Shown: positions 1 through 11,850 of the stretch, in pieces
Layout of the letters: each line of letters opens with the position of its first letter
Numbering within the stretch: the first letter of the stretch is position 1
Translations under genes and position numbers: made by a program
Assembly: GCA_022575985.1 (NCBI GenBank)
Contig: JAKSXM010000002.1
Span: 16,107,001 to 16,171,000 of the forward strand
DNA length: 64,000 bases
Source: Anagrus nilaparvatae
Taxonomy: Eukaryota > Arthropoda > Insecta > Hymenoptera > Mymaridae
Direction of reading: 5' to 3'
Notes under the pieces: generated by a model
The model's input: only the letters and a program-made list of their open reading frames with translations
Databases searched by the model: none
Told to the model about the DNA's origin: nothing

Positions 1-954
1 TATGGATGAGTTTGTTATGTTGAAAAAACATGCCGACTACCCTCCGTTCCTTCCAATGGTCCTTCTGGGCCTAGAAACGCTGGGCTCAATGTTATAAAAT
101 AGGATTTTTTGGTAATTTTCAAAGAAACGCCAAAACCTTGCAAGTTAACCAAAACTCTTCTGGTTGGTTTCATTTTTTTGGTTTAAGTACCACCTTTCAT
201 ACGCCGTAAACCGCAATTTATTATCACTAATTCTCTTATCACTATAGCCAATTAACCAAACGGTCATTTTTAGCTAAAAATGACCAATTTTTAAAATGCT
301 GCCAAAATTGTAATTTCTGACGAAAATGAGTTTTATAGGTCTCAAAAAATTTGTACAAGCTTCAAATTTCCAAAAATTTTTTGCTCGTCTCATTTCCTTG
401 ATTCGTTTTTAAGAAATGGCTCTTCAAAGTTAGCATTAAAAATGAGATTTTTTATAAAATCGTAAAATTGGGACTGTGACTTCAAATTATCATATCTGGT
501 TAACAAATGATTGCAAAAGGTAAAGTCAAGAAGTTTTGGAAACTTGAAGCTTGTACAAATTTTTTCAGACCTATAAAACCCATTTTCGTCAGAAATTATA
601 AATTTGGCAGCATTTTAAAAATTGGTCATTTTTAGCTAAAAATGACCGTTTGGTTAATTGGCTATAGTGATAGGAGAATTAGTGATAATAAATTGCGGTT
701 TACGGCGTATGAAAGGTGATACTTAAACCAAAAAAATGAGACCATCCAGAAGAGTTTTGGTTAACTTGCGAGGTTTTGGCGTTTCTTTGAAAATTACCAA
801 AAAATCCTATTTTATAACATTGAGCCCTGCGTTTCTAGGCCCAGAAGGCCCATTGGAAGGAACGGAGGGTAGTCGGCATGTTTTTTCAACATAACAAACT
901 CATCCATAACCATTTGGTGTAATTCGGTGTTCCAAATGTATTGAACTCCCCTTG
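1..954. mobile_element. Foldback element, CAAGGGGAG family, left end cut by window
   Basis: Positions 1 to about 400 are the reverse complement of about 520-908 with few differences (for example GGTTTACGGCG on one arm and CGCCGTAAACC on the other). The right end reads TTGAACTCCCCTTG and is followed by TTA, the 3-bp target duplication seen in a related copy. It encodes nothing convincing; the short antisense reading frame here is a by-product of the arms. Confidence 0.9.
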
Positions 955-957
955 TTA

Positions 958-1190
958 GTCTCAAATTGAGGTTTATAAAATAAATTTCATATTTTATAAA
1001 TATCTTTGTGGAGCCACAACTAAGACAAAAAATACGAGTAAAAAATTTTTTAAAACTTGGAGCTTGTACAAAATTTTTAAGATGTATGAAATCCATTTTT
1101 TTTAATTTCAATTTTGGCAGCATTTTTAAAATTGGCCATTTTGTAAAATAATAGGCACCCCAATTTTTAGCTAGAGTACCCGACATTGTG
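958..1190. repeat. Diverged fragment of the CAAGGGGAG foldback interior
   Basis: Segments such as AAACTTGGAGCTTGTACAAA and TTTTGGCAGCATTTTTAAAA repeat interior sequence of the adjacent element in altered form, indicating an older partial copy. The rest, 1191-1986, is AT-rich spacer with no gene seen. Confidence 0.6.
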
Positions 1191-1986
1191 GGTTACCACA
1201 CATTCCTGGAATATATATTTTTTTTGAAATACTTTAGTAATTCCATTTGGTTACCTAGACAACCATGGTATTGTTACCGTCACGTTATTATTTCAATCAT
1301 CAAATTACAAAACTTAGTTTGTACTTCCTGTTTTACATAAATTTGAGCACTTAAAAAAAATTGATCTGTATTAATAAATTTTTCCAATTAATGGTAAATT
1401 TAAAAAATAATAATCGGTATTTGTAAAATACAATAAAAATGTTGATATTACGAAAAACATAAAATCCTAAAAATTCATTATATTACATATACCCAATTGA
1501 ATTTATTATTATCATTTTGACATACGTTGTCTACCAAAACCATCACGATTATTTCAATAGATTTTATTATTATTTAGTATAATATACAATTTTGTATATA
1601 TTTTGATAGCTCGTTATATCTATTTCATTCCTCTCTTCATCTATACTACCATACTATTACTGTAGTTAAATTATTTTCATTTTAGTTTCTATACCTACAA
1701 GTTTATATTGTTATAGGTCAAATAAATAATCGATAAAATGCAATCATTTAAAATTTATTATTTCTATATATATCATACATGCAAATAATTTTATGAATTT
1801 TTTTCGTTATTTGATTTTTTATTAATATTTATGTAATATGCTAATTTTTTTACCATAGTTTGCTCTGTTGTGACTAATATTTTGTATTTTTTATGTGCAT
1901 TTTATAATTTTTTAAAATTATACCGATGGGCTTGAAAATCAATTGTAGATATGATGACTTGTAACAGTTTTAACCATTTTAAGCTA

Positions 1987-2381
1987 CACTGTAAAAAAGT
2001 AACTTTCTTAGATTTTCTTTCTTTAATTTTGTAAATATTCGATAAAATTCGTAAATTTACTAAATTTGGTATATTAACAAAAAATTCAAGAATTCTCGAT
2101 TTTTTTTTGTGATTTTACGAAAAAAGTTGTAAATTCACAACTATTTTTCGAAAATTTACAACTATTTTTTGTAAATTTTCGAAAAAAAATAGTAAATTAT
2201 CAATTTTTCTTGTGAATTCACAAAAAAAATCGAGAATACTCGAATTTTTTGTTATTATACTAAATTTAGTAAACTTACAATTTTTTTCAATTTTTTACAA
2301 ATTTTTTCTAAAATTTACTAAATTTTCGAAAATGTTCTAATTTTTTTGTTAATTGATATAAGAAAGTTACTTTTTACAGTG
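1987..2381. mobile_element. MITE with CACTGTAAAA ends, copy 1
   Basis: Terminal inverted repeats CACTGTAAAAAAGTAACTTT and AAAGTTACTTTTTACAGTG are flanked by TA on both sides. The interior is itself palindromic and made of AATTTAC/GTAAATT motifs. TA flanks fit a Tc1/mariner-type non-autonomous element. Other copies lie at 30932 and 52390. Confidence 0.85.
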
Positions 2382-5300
2382 TACATTACTTTAAATTATA
2401 AATTCATGATAATTTCCTGAATCAAAATTAGTCTATACCAAATACCAATTAATCCCACCCCCTAAAAAATTTTTTTTTATGATTCTTTAAAATTTTCTTA
2501 TTAACTAAAAGCATCACAAACTTTTAAACTTTTTCGAACTTGTTTGATATTAATTAACAAGACAAATTTACGAATTAAAACATTAAGTATTTTACTTGTA
2601 CAAACAGTGGAACAAGATCCTTTAGAACTTTTACTAAGACGGAAAAACTTCTTTAATACATGGAGCAATTATTAATGAAAAATTAGTTAATAGCTAAAAC
2701 GCAAAGACCCAAATTTAGGGATCCAAATATCATACATTCTCCTAAAAAAATTAACTTCAAATTTTTATACTCATGCTTGAAAAAACAAAAAAAGTTCCAT
2801 TACTTTAAATTCTAAAACGATCATGAATTTATTATATTACAAAATTTTTGCCAGATTTTTTAATCTACCTAATTTAGATTCTTAAATAATCTTATATATA
2901 TTTACTACAAACAAATATAAGAAACTCTGAAAAAGTCTTAACTGAATAAGTTTAATGTTTTATACAAGTTTGATTAATCTAATTATAAAACGCAATCCTT
3001 TTATAAACTTAAAAAACTTTTTTCTCTGCATTTTTATGCTCATGTTTATTCAACGTTAGTATAACTTTTTTAAATTTTTTACTTAGACAATTTCAAACTT
3101 TATTTTCAAACTTTTAGTCAATTTCATAATAATATTTATTTAAAAAATTGATGAAAAAATCATAATTCTAAATAATTTTACTTAATCCTTAATTAAAATA
3201 CTTGAAAAAAAAAAAGATAAAGAAAGATTAACTTAATTTTGTAAATAGTACAGAACGAAAACCATTAAACAAATTAAATCTGATAACAGCAGGTGTCCCT
3301 TTAGACATTGTAATGCCAATCATTCTTCTACGTTATCTTTTCTTGTTTAATTACACTTAAGAGAGATCTTAAGAAACCGATTATGTTTACTACAAAAGCT
3401 AAACATTTTCTTATTCTCGTAGGTTGAATAAAAGTGGTTAGAAATAAATAAATAAATAAAACTCTTAAAAGATCCAATATGAAAAATTTTCCCAAGAGAA
3501 TTTTAAACTGTAAAGTTTCATGATTATTGGGAGATATAAAGTAAATGGATTTTTTCTTTTATTAGATTTTTTTTTATTTTTTAATTATTTTTGAGGTGTA
3601 ACAATTTAAATAAGGAATTTTATTAACGATTAGTTCTTATTCTATTTTGTTATTTGTGTATAAAATTTTTTTTTCTTGCAATTACGACAAAAAGAAATTG
3701 TATATGATCCTGGCTGTACAAAATTAATGTCCCCAATCGCAGTTTACTATGTGGAATTTGAGCCTTAGAGATAGTACAGAAAGCCCGAAAATTGAAGGAG
3801 GTTCAAATGGGTTACAGAATAAATTTGATTCAAGGACTTAAAATAATTCGGGTTTAGGAACTTACAATTATCCGGGCTTATAAAGTAAATATGTTTCGTA
3901 AACATGTTCCATGCACATTTTGCGTACGTGCAAGTAAAAAATTCCTTTTAAAAACTGTGCTATTAGAAAGTTAAGAATCCTGACACTAATTGCTTTCTAC
4001 GGAAAATTGATGATTGCAGTCATTATACTCCAATCCAAATTTATAATTTATCTTATTTTTTAAGGCACTGCTTTTAAAATCATAAGAGCATTAAAATTCA
4101 GTTTTTTTACAATAGAAAATTTAATGAAGAAAAAAAATAGATAATATATATTTATTTATTCATAGAAATACAAATACTGCGTGCAAAAAATGCTGAACAG
4201 ATTTAATTAAGTACCACAAATTGATCTTTTCATGTCTAGAAAGTATTAATTAAGATAAGAAAAATACAATTTTTCAAACTAATACTTTTTCATATAGCTG
4301 TGTGTGTAAATAAATTAAATTATAAATTTTTATTTGAAAATAAACTTTGAAATAATTTTCAAGGAGTGGTTAATAAGATACGAATATTTGGAAAAAAATT
4401 GACTAACATTTGTTTCAGGTAAAATTAAAAGGTAAAAAAGATGTGAAAAAAAACTACTATTTTTTTTGTAATAAAAATTCTGCATTTCAAAAAATTAGGG
4501 AATAATTAAAAAAATTGGACTTAAAATTAATTTTCCTACAATTACTCCCTTATTCATAGGAAGCAGATTTGGTAAATTTGTGATCAAACTGTCTGAATTT
4601 ATTTTAAAATACTATTTCTGAATTTATTGAAACGTATTTAAAAATATTAGTTAAATCACGATCATTGTACAAGACAAATCCAAAAAAAGGAATAAGAAGG
4701 CATTTAATAATTTTAGACCTCATATTTTTTTTTAATTGTCAATATATCAGAAATTTTAAATGCATCAAAAAATTTACAATAGAATAAAATAAATCCATGT
4801 TAACAAATCCTACGTTTTTTTAAATACTATAACTGATTTTGAAGGTTTCATTCAATTTGCAATGGCCAGTTTTGAATATAAACAACGATATTTTGTTTAA
4901 AATAAGCTAAAAAATTGAGAAAATACAAATTTATGAAACTTATTGCTGATTAGGCCAAGTTTTGGTTTTCCCTATAAAGTTTTCAAGCATGATTTTAAAA
5001 TCAACTTTTTGAACTTTAAAATGAAATTTAAAATGAATGGAAGAACCAAAGTTCTGAATTTCTAACCTCAAATTTTGTATAACTATTACTTAAAACTATT
5101 TCAATCATTTTAAAGATGCACAGGTTTCGGAGTCCTTGATCGTGATTTTGAGCTAACCAAAGAAAGCTTGTGAATCTACAATAAAATGGTTGAAATTGCC
5201 TAAAATATCCAAGAATTTAGAAAACTACAATGTTTAGTTCACGATTTTGAATTTTAAAAATTTGATTCGAATCAATAAATAATATTTTTCAAAAATTCGT

Positions 5301-5434
5301 ATTTTCTAAACCATTAACAATTTTTTTAGTGCTCACAAGTACGAATGATCCATCCATTTACTGAACTTAAAATTTTTAGATGCTTTTAACATGGTTAGTA
5401 TCTTGACTACTACGTTTTATCAAAATTTATATAA
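2382..5434. other. AT-rich non-coding stretch
   Basis: No exon, RNA gene or open frame with coding character was seen. At 4905-5240 there is a segment resembling the foldback at 54340 (GCTGATTAGGCCAAGTTTTG; GGAGTCCTTGATCGTGATTT), so part of it is old repeat. It probably belongs to the cac intron that ends at 11746. Confidence 0.6.
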
Positions 5435-8414
5435 GAGTCTTTCTTTGCCAAAACAGCAATGGTGGGCAGGTCGGGTCATCGGATCGGCCTCAAATTTTTC
5501 CCATGTTTTTATAACATAAAGATAGGAAAATCCTGAAATTTTCAGCCTTCTAGGTCTTAAACAGCCCGAGTTATGGCCAATCAAACTCATTAGGCGGCTC
5601 TCGACCGGCGTTAGTGCTTTTCAGGAAAATGGTTAAAAATCATAAATATAAGCTTGAAAAAAAATTCTGAAACAGTATATATGTTGGAAAACCTTCAGTA
5701 AATCCATTTCTGCAATTATTTTTTCGGAAAAACCCCGGGAAATTCCGGAAAATGGGAAAATGCGTTTTAAGAAAAATCGCAATATCTCATTAGCCGCCAT
5801 TTTTTTTTTTGGAAAATTTTTTTTTCAAAATTTTTTTCAACCGAAATCCCATCGATCTGTATAAAAAAAAAATTTTGATTTCGGCCATTAAGGTTAGTGC
5901 TGGACGAGACCACGAGACTGGTCTCGATCTCGTCTCGGTCTCGTCTCGTTTTCGAGACGAGACCGAGTCGAGACCAAGCAACAATTTTTCGAGACGAGGC
6001 GAGATTATCGCACCGAGACTCTCGGTCTCGTTTCGGTCTCGAAATTTTTTTTGAAAAATAATTTATATGACAAATTTAAATTTAAGTACAAAGAAGTCTT
6101 ACGTAAGCTTTTATTGCATACCTAATAAATGTATATTCATGGTAGGATCAAACTTTGACAAAAAAAATGAAATAAAAAAATTTATTCTTATTTTTTTTGT
6201 ACATTCAGTACTAATACGAATGGAAGATAATTAATAACTATTATTATTATGTATAATAAAAAAAATGGAATTATTAATTTTTGCTATAAAGTTCGCAGCT
6301 GCCCTAATAAAAATTTTTTATTTTTAAACAGTTCAACTTAAATCATAAATTCATTTAACGAATTAAAATTAAAAAATTCTTCATAATAAATAAAAAAAAT
6401 ATTTGATTATTTAGAATAATAAAGTTATAAAAGAGGTAATAAATAACTTTAACAAAATAATATTGAACAGGTATAAATAAATTCGCTATTATAATAGATA
6501 GGAAAATGAATATAATTATATATAATTTTATATTTAATTTTTAAAATTGACATAATTTCATGTTTTGTAAAAATATAGCAATTTAATTTTAAGTCCTTTG
6601 CGAGGGGGGTGTTAATTTCCTTTACTACATGCTAAATATAAAAAAATTTATCCCAAAAATGTTATCAAGGTTATTAAATTTGTCTAATATTCATGAAAAT
6701 TATTTGTCTTGATTAATTATTGATATTGTGAAATATTTGATCTGGTATATTTTGATGCATATTAATTAAATACTTATGAAGAATTATGTAAAATTATATT
6801 TCTTCGTTGGCGCCGTTTCAGCATTAAACTTGGATGAATTAGCACTAACAGGGCATTAGAGAAAGATAAAAATTTAAACAATTGTTATAAACAAATTATT
6901 TTTTTTATTATTAAATTGTCACCGGAAATGAAAAATGATCTACAATCAGAAAATAATAAGGTTAACTAAAATATCGCAAATTACATTTTTAAATGCACAT
7001 AAAGATAACTTAAGTTTTTTTCGAGACTGTCTCGAAAATCGAGACGAGACCGAGGCGAGACCGAGTCGAGACCTCAATTTTTGAAAATTTTCGAGACCGA
7101 GACGAGACTGACCCAAAATCTCGTCTCGTCTCGGTCTCGTCCATCACTAATTAAGGTCGATTTTAGCCTGTTTTAGAATAATTTTACATTTTCAATACTT
7201 CATTATTTAATTTTCCGAAAGGGGGTTAAAATAATTGACTTTTTTGCTTTCAGAATCAAATAGCCAGGGAAAAAGTAGTCCTAAATAAAAAAAAAAATTG
7301 CTCTTTTCGATGAAAATTAACCGAGTTATGGTCAAGTAAAGATAGTGTCACAAATTACCATTTTTATACTAATTCCAATTTTAGGGTCCATAACGACATT
7401 ATAACTTGAAAAATGCATAACTCGCTTAAATTTTATCGTAAAAGGAAAAGTTTAGGATTATTATCGAATATTTTTTCCTTGACTATTCGTTTATCCAATA
7501 AAAAAATTAATTTTCTTGACAGAAATTTATTTTTTTTGATAAAAAATGATAATAATCAAAAACAGTCTTTAACTTGTTACATTAGTTTTTGAACAAAAAA
7601 AAACTTTTTATTGACTAAACTAATTTTTTTCTTGCATAAAAGAATAGTCAAGGAAAAAATATTCGATAATAATCCTAAACTTTTCTTTTTACGATAAAAT
7701 TTAAGCGAGTTATGCATTTTTCAAATTATAATGTCGTTATGGACCCTAAAATTGGAATTAGTATAAAAATGGTAATTTGTGACACTATGTTTACTTGACC
7801 ATAACTCGGTTAATTTTCATCGAAAAGAGCAATTTTTTTTTATTTAGGACTACTTTTTCCCTGGCTATTCGATTCTGAAAGCAAAAAAGTCAATTATTTT
7901 AACCCCTTTTGGAAAATTAAATAATGAAGTATTGAAAATGTGAAATTATTCTAAAACAGGCTAAAATCGACCTTAATGGCCGAAATCAAAATTTTTTTTC
8001 ACACAGATCGATGGGATTTCGGTTGAAAAAAATTTTCCAAAAAAAAAAATGGCGGCAAATGAAATATTGCGATTTTTCTTAAAACGCATTTTCCCATTTT
8101 CCGGAATTTCCCGGGGTTTTTCCGAAAAAATAATTGCAGAAATGGATTTACTGAAGGTTTCCCAACATATATACTGTTTCAGAATTTTTTTTCAAGCTTA
8201 TATTTATGATTTTTAACCATTTTCCCGAAAAGCACTAACGCCGGTCGAGAGCCGCCTAATGAGTTTGATTGGCCATAACTCGGGCTGTTTAAGACCTAGA
8301 AGGCTGAAAATTTCAGGATTTTCCTATCTTTATGTTATAAAAACATGGGAAAAATTTGAGGCCGATCCGATGACCCGACCTGCCCACCATTGCTGTTTTG
8401 GCAAAGAAAGACTC
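5435..8414. mobile_element. 3-kb foldback element (GAGTCTTTCTTTGCC ends) carrying a nested insertion
   Basis: The left arm (5435 to about 7505, including a 1255-bp insertion) and the right arm (about 7600-8414) are near-perfect inverted copies of about 810 bp: AGGTCGGGTCATCGGATCGG on the left matches CCGATCCGATGACCCGACCT on the right. The loop is short and AT-rich. No coding capacity was seen. The high arm identity points to a recent foldback or to sequence correction between arms. Confidence 0.93.
5895..7149. mobile_element. hAT-like non-autonomous element with 8-bp target duplication
   Basis: The element begins TAGTGCTGGACGAGAC and ends GTCTCGTCCATCACTA. It is flanked on both sides by the exact 8-bp repeat ATTAAGGT (5887-5894 and 7150-7157). 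Ends of TAGNG type with an 8-bp duplication are typical of the hAT superfamily. The subterminal regions are GAGACGAGACC-type arrays on both ends; the middle is AT-rich with no transposase. The unoccupied target sequence is kept in the other arm of the host foldback at 7970-7977. Confidence 0.92.
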
Positions 8415-9804
8415 ATAAATAATTTTTAAAAACCGGTAAATTACTTTTGTTTGTTAATTTTCATTTTTCTATTTAGCTTAATAACTGTTATAAAGAAGTC
8501 TCGAAACAGAATTTTGAGCATTATTTAAAAAAAAAATGGTGTAATGCTCTGATAGAAAAAAATCCAATAAAAATATAGTGGAAGTCAAAAATTGTAAACT
8601 TTGTTTAATAATTGTCATACTTTTAGACTATGACAGTACTTTTTTTAGTAAACTATGTTACCATTTTGGAACAAAACAATAATAAACCACTCCTTGAAAT
8701 TATAATGAAAATTCATTTTTGTTAATAATTTTTAATTTAATTTATTTTTTGTAAATGTGTATTTAAATATTATGCTTACATAGAAATTGTGTACGTATGT
8801 GTGCGTGTCCACGTGTGATAGTATATAAATTAGTTTAATTATATAATTATTTTATCTTTTGACATACCAAAATTGTTATTTTTACGTCAATCTATTTTTA
8901 GATTTTATTATATCTAGGTAACACTATACAATAAGCTAGTATAAATTAATATAAATAAAAAACAAAATTATGTGAATCATAATTAAATTAAATATTTTAT
9001 TTTTAGAATAAAATAAAAAAAAAATTTTTTTATTTGAGTAGCTGAAAATATATTTTTAAAAAATGGTGGTTTCTTTTAGGTACCTAATAATATATATTCT
9101 ATGCGTTGTTTATTTTTAGATTAAAAAATTTTAATAAATTTTCCTAGGTGTATAGAAAAACAGTCTATTTTAGATTAATATATATAAAATATTTAGAGAT
9201 AATTATTATTTAAGATATTAATATTTATTTATTTTAATATAAAATTTTATTAACAAAATTTTTTAGATTTAACTAATATTAATTATTAATATTCGAAAAT
9301 CAAAAAGATTATAAATATTGATTATTTACAATTTTGACCTAAAAATTTTCAATTCTCAATAAAATCCAATTTTGTTTTTAATTGAATTTTTATCATGTAT
9401 TGAATAATCTTTTTGATTTTTTTATTTAGTGAAAAATAAATATTATTTTATTTCAATTACATTTTATTTAAAATTGTTACATAAATATTCTGTACTTGTA
9501 AATCGTGTAAGAATAAAATTAATGCTCGTTTTTCGATAACAAGTAGAGCCCGGGGGAATCGAAGACAATATCGTAAAATAAGTTGAAGGTACAGGGAGAT
9601 TTAAAAGCATATTGGATTTAAATTTAAGCAAAAAATTATAGTTTTCTTTTACATTGGTTAATCTTCCGAACTATAAAAACAGTCTCGGTTCAATGTTGCA
9701 GAGTGATTCAGAAAAATAAAGCGGAAAATTTTGATCGAAGTTTTGATCAGTTATGATGCGGCAATATGGGTTACTATACATTTGCAGACATTTTTATTAT
9801 CTTA
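8415..9804. other. AT-rich non-coding stretch
   Basis: Nothing beyond AT-rich spacer was seen. The part from about 8740 to 9540 is especially poor in G and C and free of long open frames. It is probably intronic. Confidence 0.55.
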
Positions 9805-10572
9805 CAAGGGGAGTGTGCACTCTTTGGAAATTCGATTTGCTTCTAACTTTCCGGACAGATTATGGTGGTTAAAAAAATATCCTTCATATCCTCAGTTTAC
9901 CTGAATGGGCCTTCTGGGCCTAGAAATTAGACTCTCTAGTAGGGTTCTATGCCCTAAGAAAGGGTTTTCTAAATAAATATATTCTATTCTAAATGAATAG
10001 ATATTCTAAATGACACTGCCACCTTGTAAGACAACCAATTACCTTTCAATAAGTCTTATTTTTTTTGTATAAGTGTCAGCTTTTAATCTCCGTAATTCCG
10101 TATTTTTTTATCACTAATTTTCTTACCGTTATAGTCAGTGGCCGTATTTGGGCAAAAATTACCAACAAAATGTTTAAGGACTTTCAAAACCCATTTTCAT
10201 CAAAAATTATTTTGGCAGCAATTTAAAAATTGGTCATTTTTGGCCATAAACAGTTATTTGATTTACTAACTATAAAGTTAAGGGAGTTATTGATAAAAAA
10301 ATGCGGTTTCTGAGGATTGAAAGTTAAAACTTGAACGAAAAAAAATGAGAGCGACCAAAAGGTATTAGGTTGACTGGTAGCAACGTCATTTTGAAGATAG
10401 CCTTAAAAATCCTATCCCATTGCATAGATCCTTGCTAAGGGATTTAATTTCTAGATCCAGAAGCCCGATTCAGGTTAACTGAAGGTATGGGGGATGTTTT
10501 TTTAACTACCATAACCTGTCCTGAAAGTAAGAAGCTAATCGGGTTCCCATCAAAAGATTGACACTCCCCTTG
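9805..10572. mobile_element. Foldback element, CAAGGGGAG family, with TTA target duplication
   Basis: Ends CAAGGGGAGTGT and ACACTCCCCTTG are flanked by TTA on both sides (9802-9804 and 10573-10575). Inside, CTGAATGGGCCTTCTGGGCC is mirrored by a diverged CCAGAAGCCCGATTCAGGT. It shares interior motifs with the elements at 1 and 36286 but is more diverged between arms. Confidence 0.85.
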
Positions 10573-10575
10573 TTA

Positions 10576-11746
10576 GTTTTTACCTAGAAAATATCCATAA
10601 TTACCTCTAAATATAAAATTTTATTATAAATTTCAGTTTTTGCTAAAATTATGATACTAAAATTTTGGGTATTACAGTAGTTTTCAGAGTCGGTAGGGCT
10701 TAATAAAAATTAAGTAATACAAAAATAATATTTATCTGTTTTAATTAACCTGTTTATTAGATAAATTTCATTAAGAAAAATAAAATACGAACATGTACAG
10801 CTTATGAATTCTGAGAGTAGTTTTAGAGACGTATTCAAGATTTATAGAAATTAGGAGTTTTCGGTTATCCGACTTTTCGGATCAGGTTGGTCTCGCGTTT
10901 TTTGCTTTAGGTCGGGTCCACGGGTTTGATTTCGCATAAGCCCAAAATTTTTTTGGGGTCTGAAAGTACAAGATTGAATCGAAATTTTCTCTAGCTTTAC
11001 GATTTTATAAAAATTGTTTAGAAAATATTTTGCTCATTTTAGTGTATAAATTGTTTTTAAAAAAGTATGTTATTTTTTACTAATCCTCTTTTTTTTAAAG
11101 CGTAAATCAGTAACTTTTATAGAATCATAAAGCCAGGAAAATTTTCATTTTAAAACATTACCTGCAGACTCTGAAACATATCTCTAATTAAAATAGTTTT
11201 TTTTAACATTATCAAATCCTTGAAATCAACACTTAAATAATTAATCAAGTTTCAGAAACTTTTATCAAATAATTTTAGCAAAAACTAAATTTTATAAAAA
11301 TAATTTATGCTTAGGGATAGTTTTGAATATTTTACGGGTAACAATATGACTTAAGTCTTTTGAACAAAACCTAGCTTAAAGTTTATTTGTTTCTGCTTTT
11401 TTGAATCTTCGTTCCGGCAATCATCACTACATACTCTTATTTATATTTTTTCTAGCTTTTTGAGTTCAAATTTTATTTAAATCTGATAGATAACGTTTTT
11501 CGGTTCATAGTATACTTGTTTTACACTCTACCAACGAAATATTTTAATTTAAATAAAAAAATGTAATTGGAATAAAAGCTCATATTAGTACTAACAAATA
11601 GTATGTATTCTAAATAGCTAAATTTAATAATAACAATAGTCACAACCGTAGAATTTAATATATTAAATTTAGTATTTAATAAGCTAAAAAAATTTAGAAA
11701 GTAGTAAGTAGTAAAGTATGTGTTGGGATGTGTGTGTTTCGCACAG
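10576..11746. other. Presumed cac intron upstream of the IS4 exon
   Basis: AT-rich sequence, with a slightly less AT-rich patch at 10860-10960 (GGTCGGGTCCACGGGTTTGA) that looks like repeat. I searched it for a second IS4 exon with the FITAFP or LRTLRA type of coding and found none. It ends in the acceptor gcacag. Confidence 0.6.
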
Positions 11747-11850
11747 GTTCATCACGGCGTTTCCGCAAGGGATAAACGTGGATATGGATCTTCGTACATT
11801 ACGTGCAATACGCGTGTTACGTCCGCTCAAACTAGTATCTGGAATTCCAA
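11747..11850 (+). CDS. cac: cac exon: domain I S4 voltage sensor
   Basis: This 104-bp exon lies between gcacag and gtgagt. It begins with the last base of a codon and ends one base into the next. It encodes the S3-S4 loop and S4: [16 protein letters not shown] has an arginine or lysine at every third position (four R, then K), the voltage sensor. It then runs into LVSGIP. In Drosophila cac, IS4 is encoded by mutually exclusive exons, so this is probably one of a pair. I found no second IS4 exon on either side within the window; the partner, if it exists, may lie before position 1. Confidence 0.95.

Noticed and set aside
812..1186. Minus-strand open frame of 124 codons
   Set aside because: It lies across the end of a foldback arm and the following repeat fragment; the sequence mirrors the other arm, and the family interior shows no conserved protein.
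5790..6054. Overlapping open frames rich in RDETE / SRKRDETETRSR
   Set aside because: They are translations of the GAGAC array at the end of the hAT-like element, open on both strands because of the repeat.
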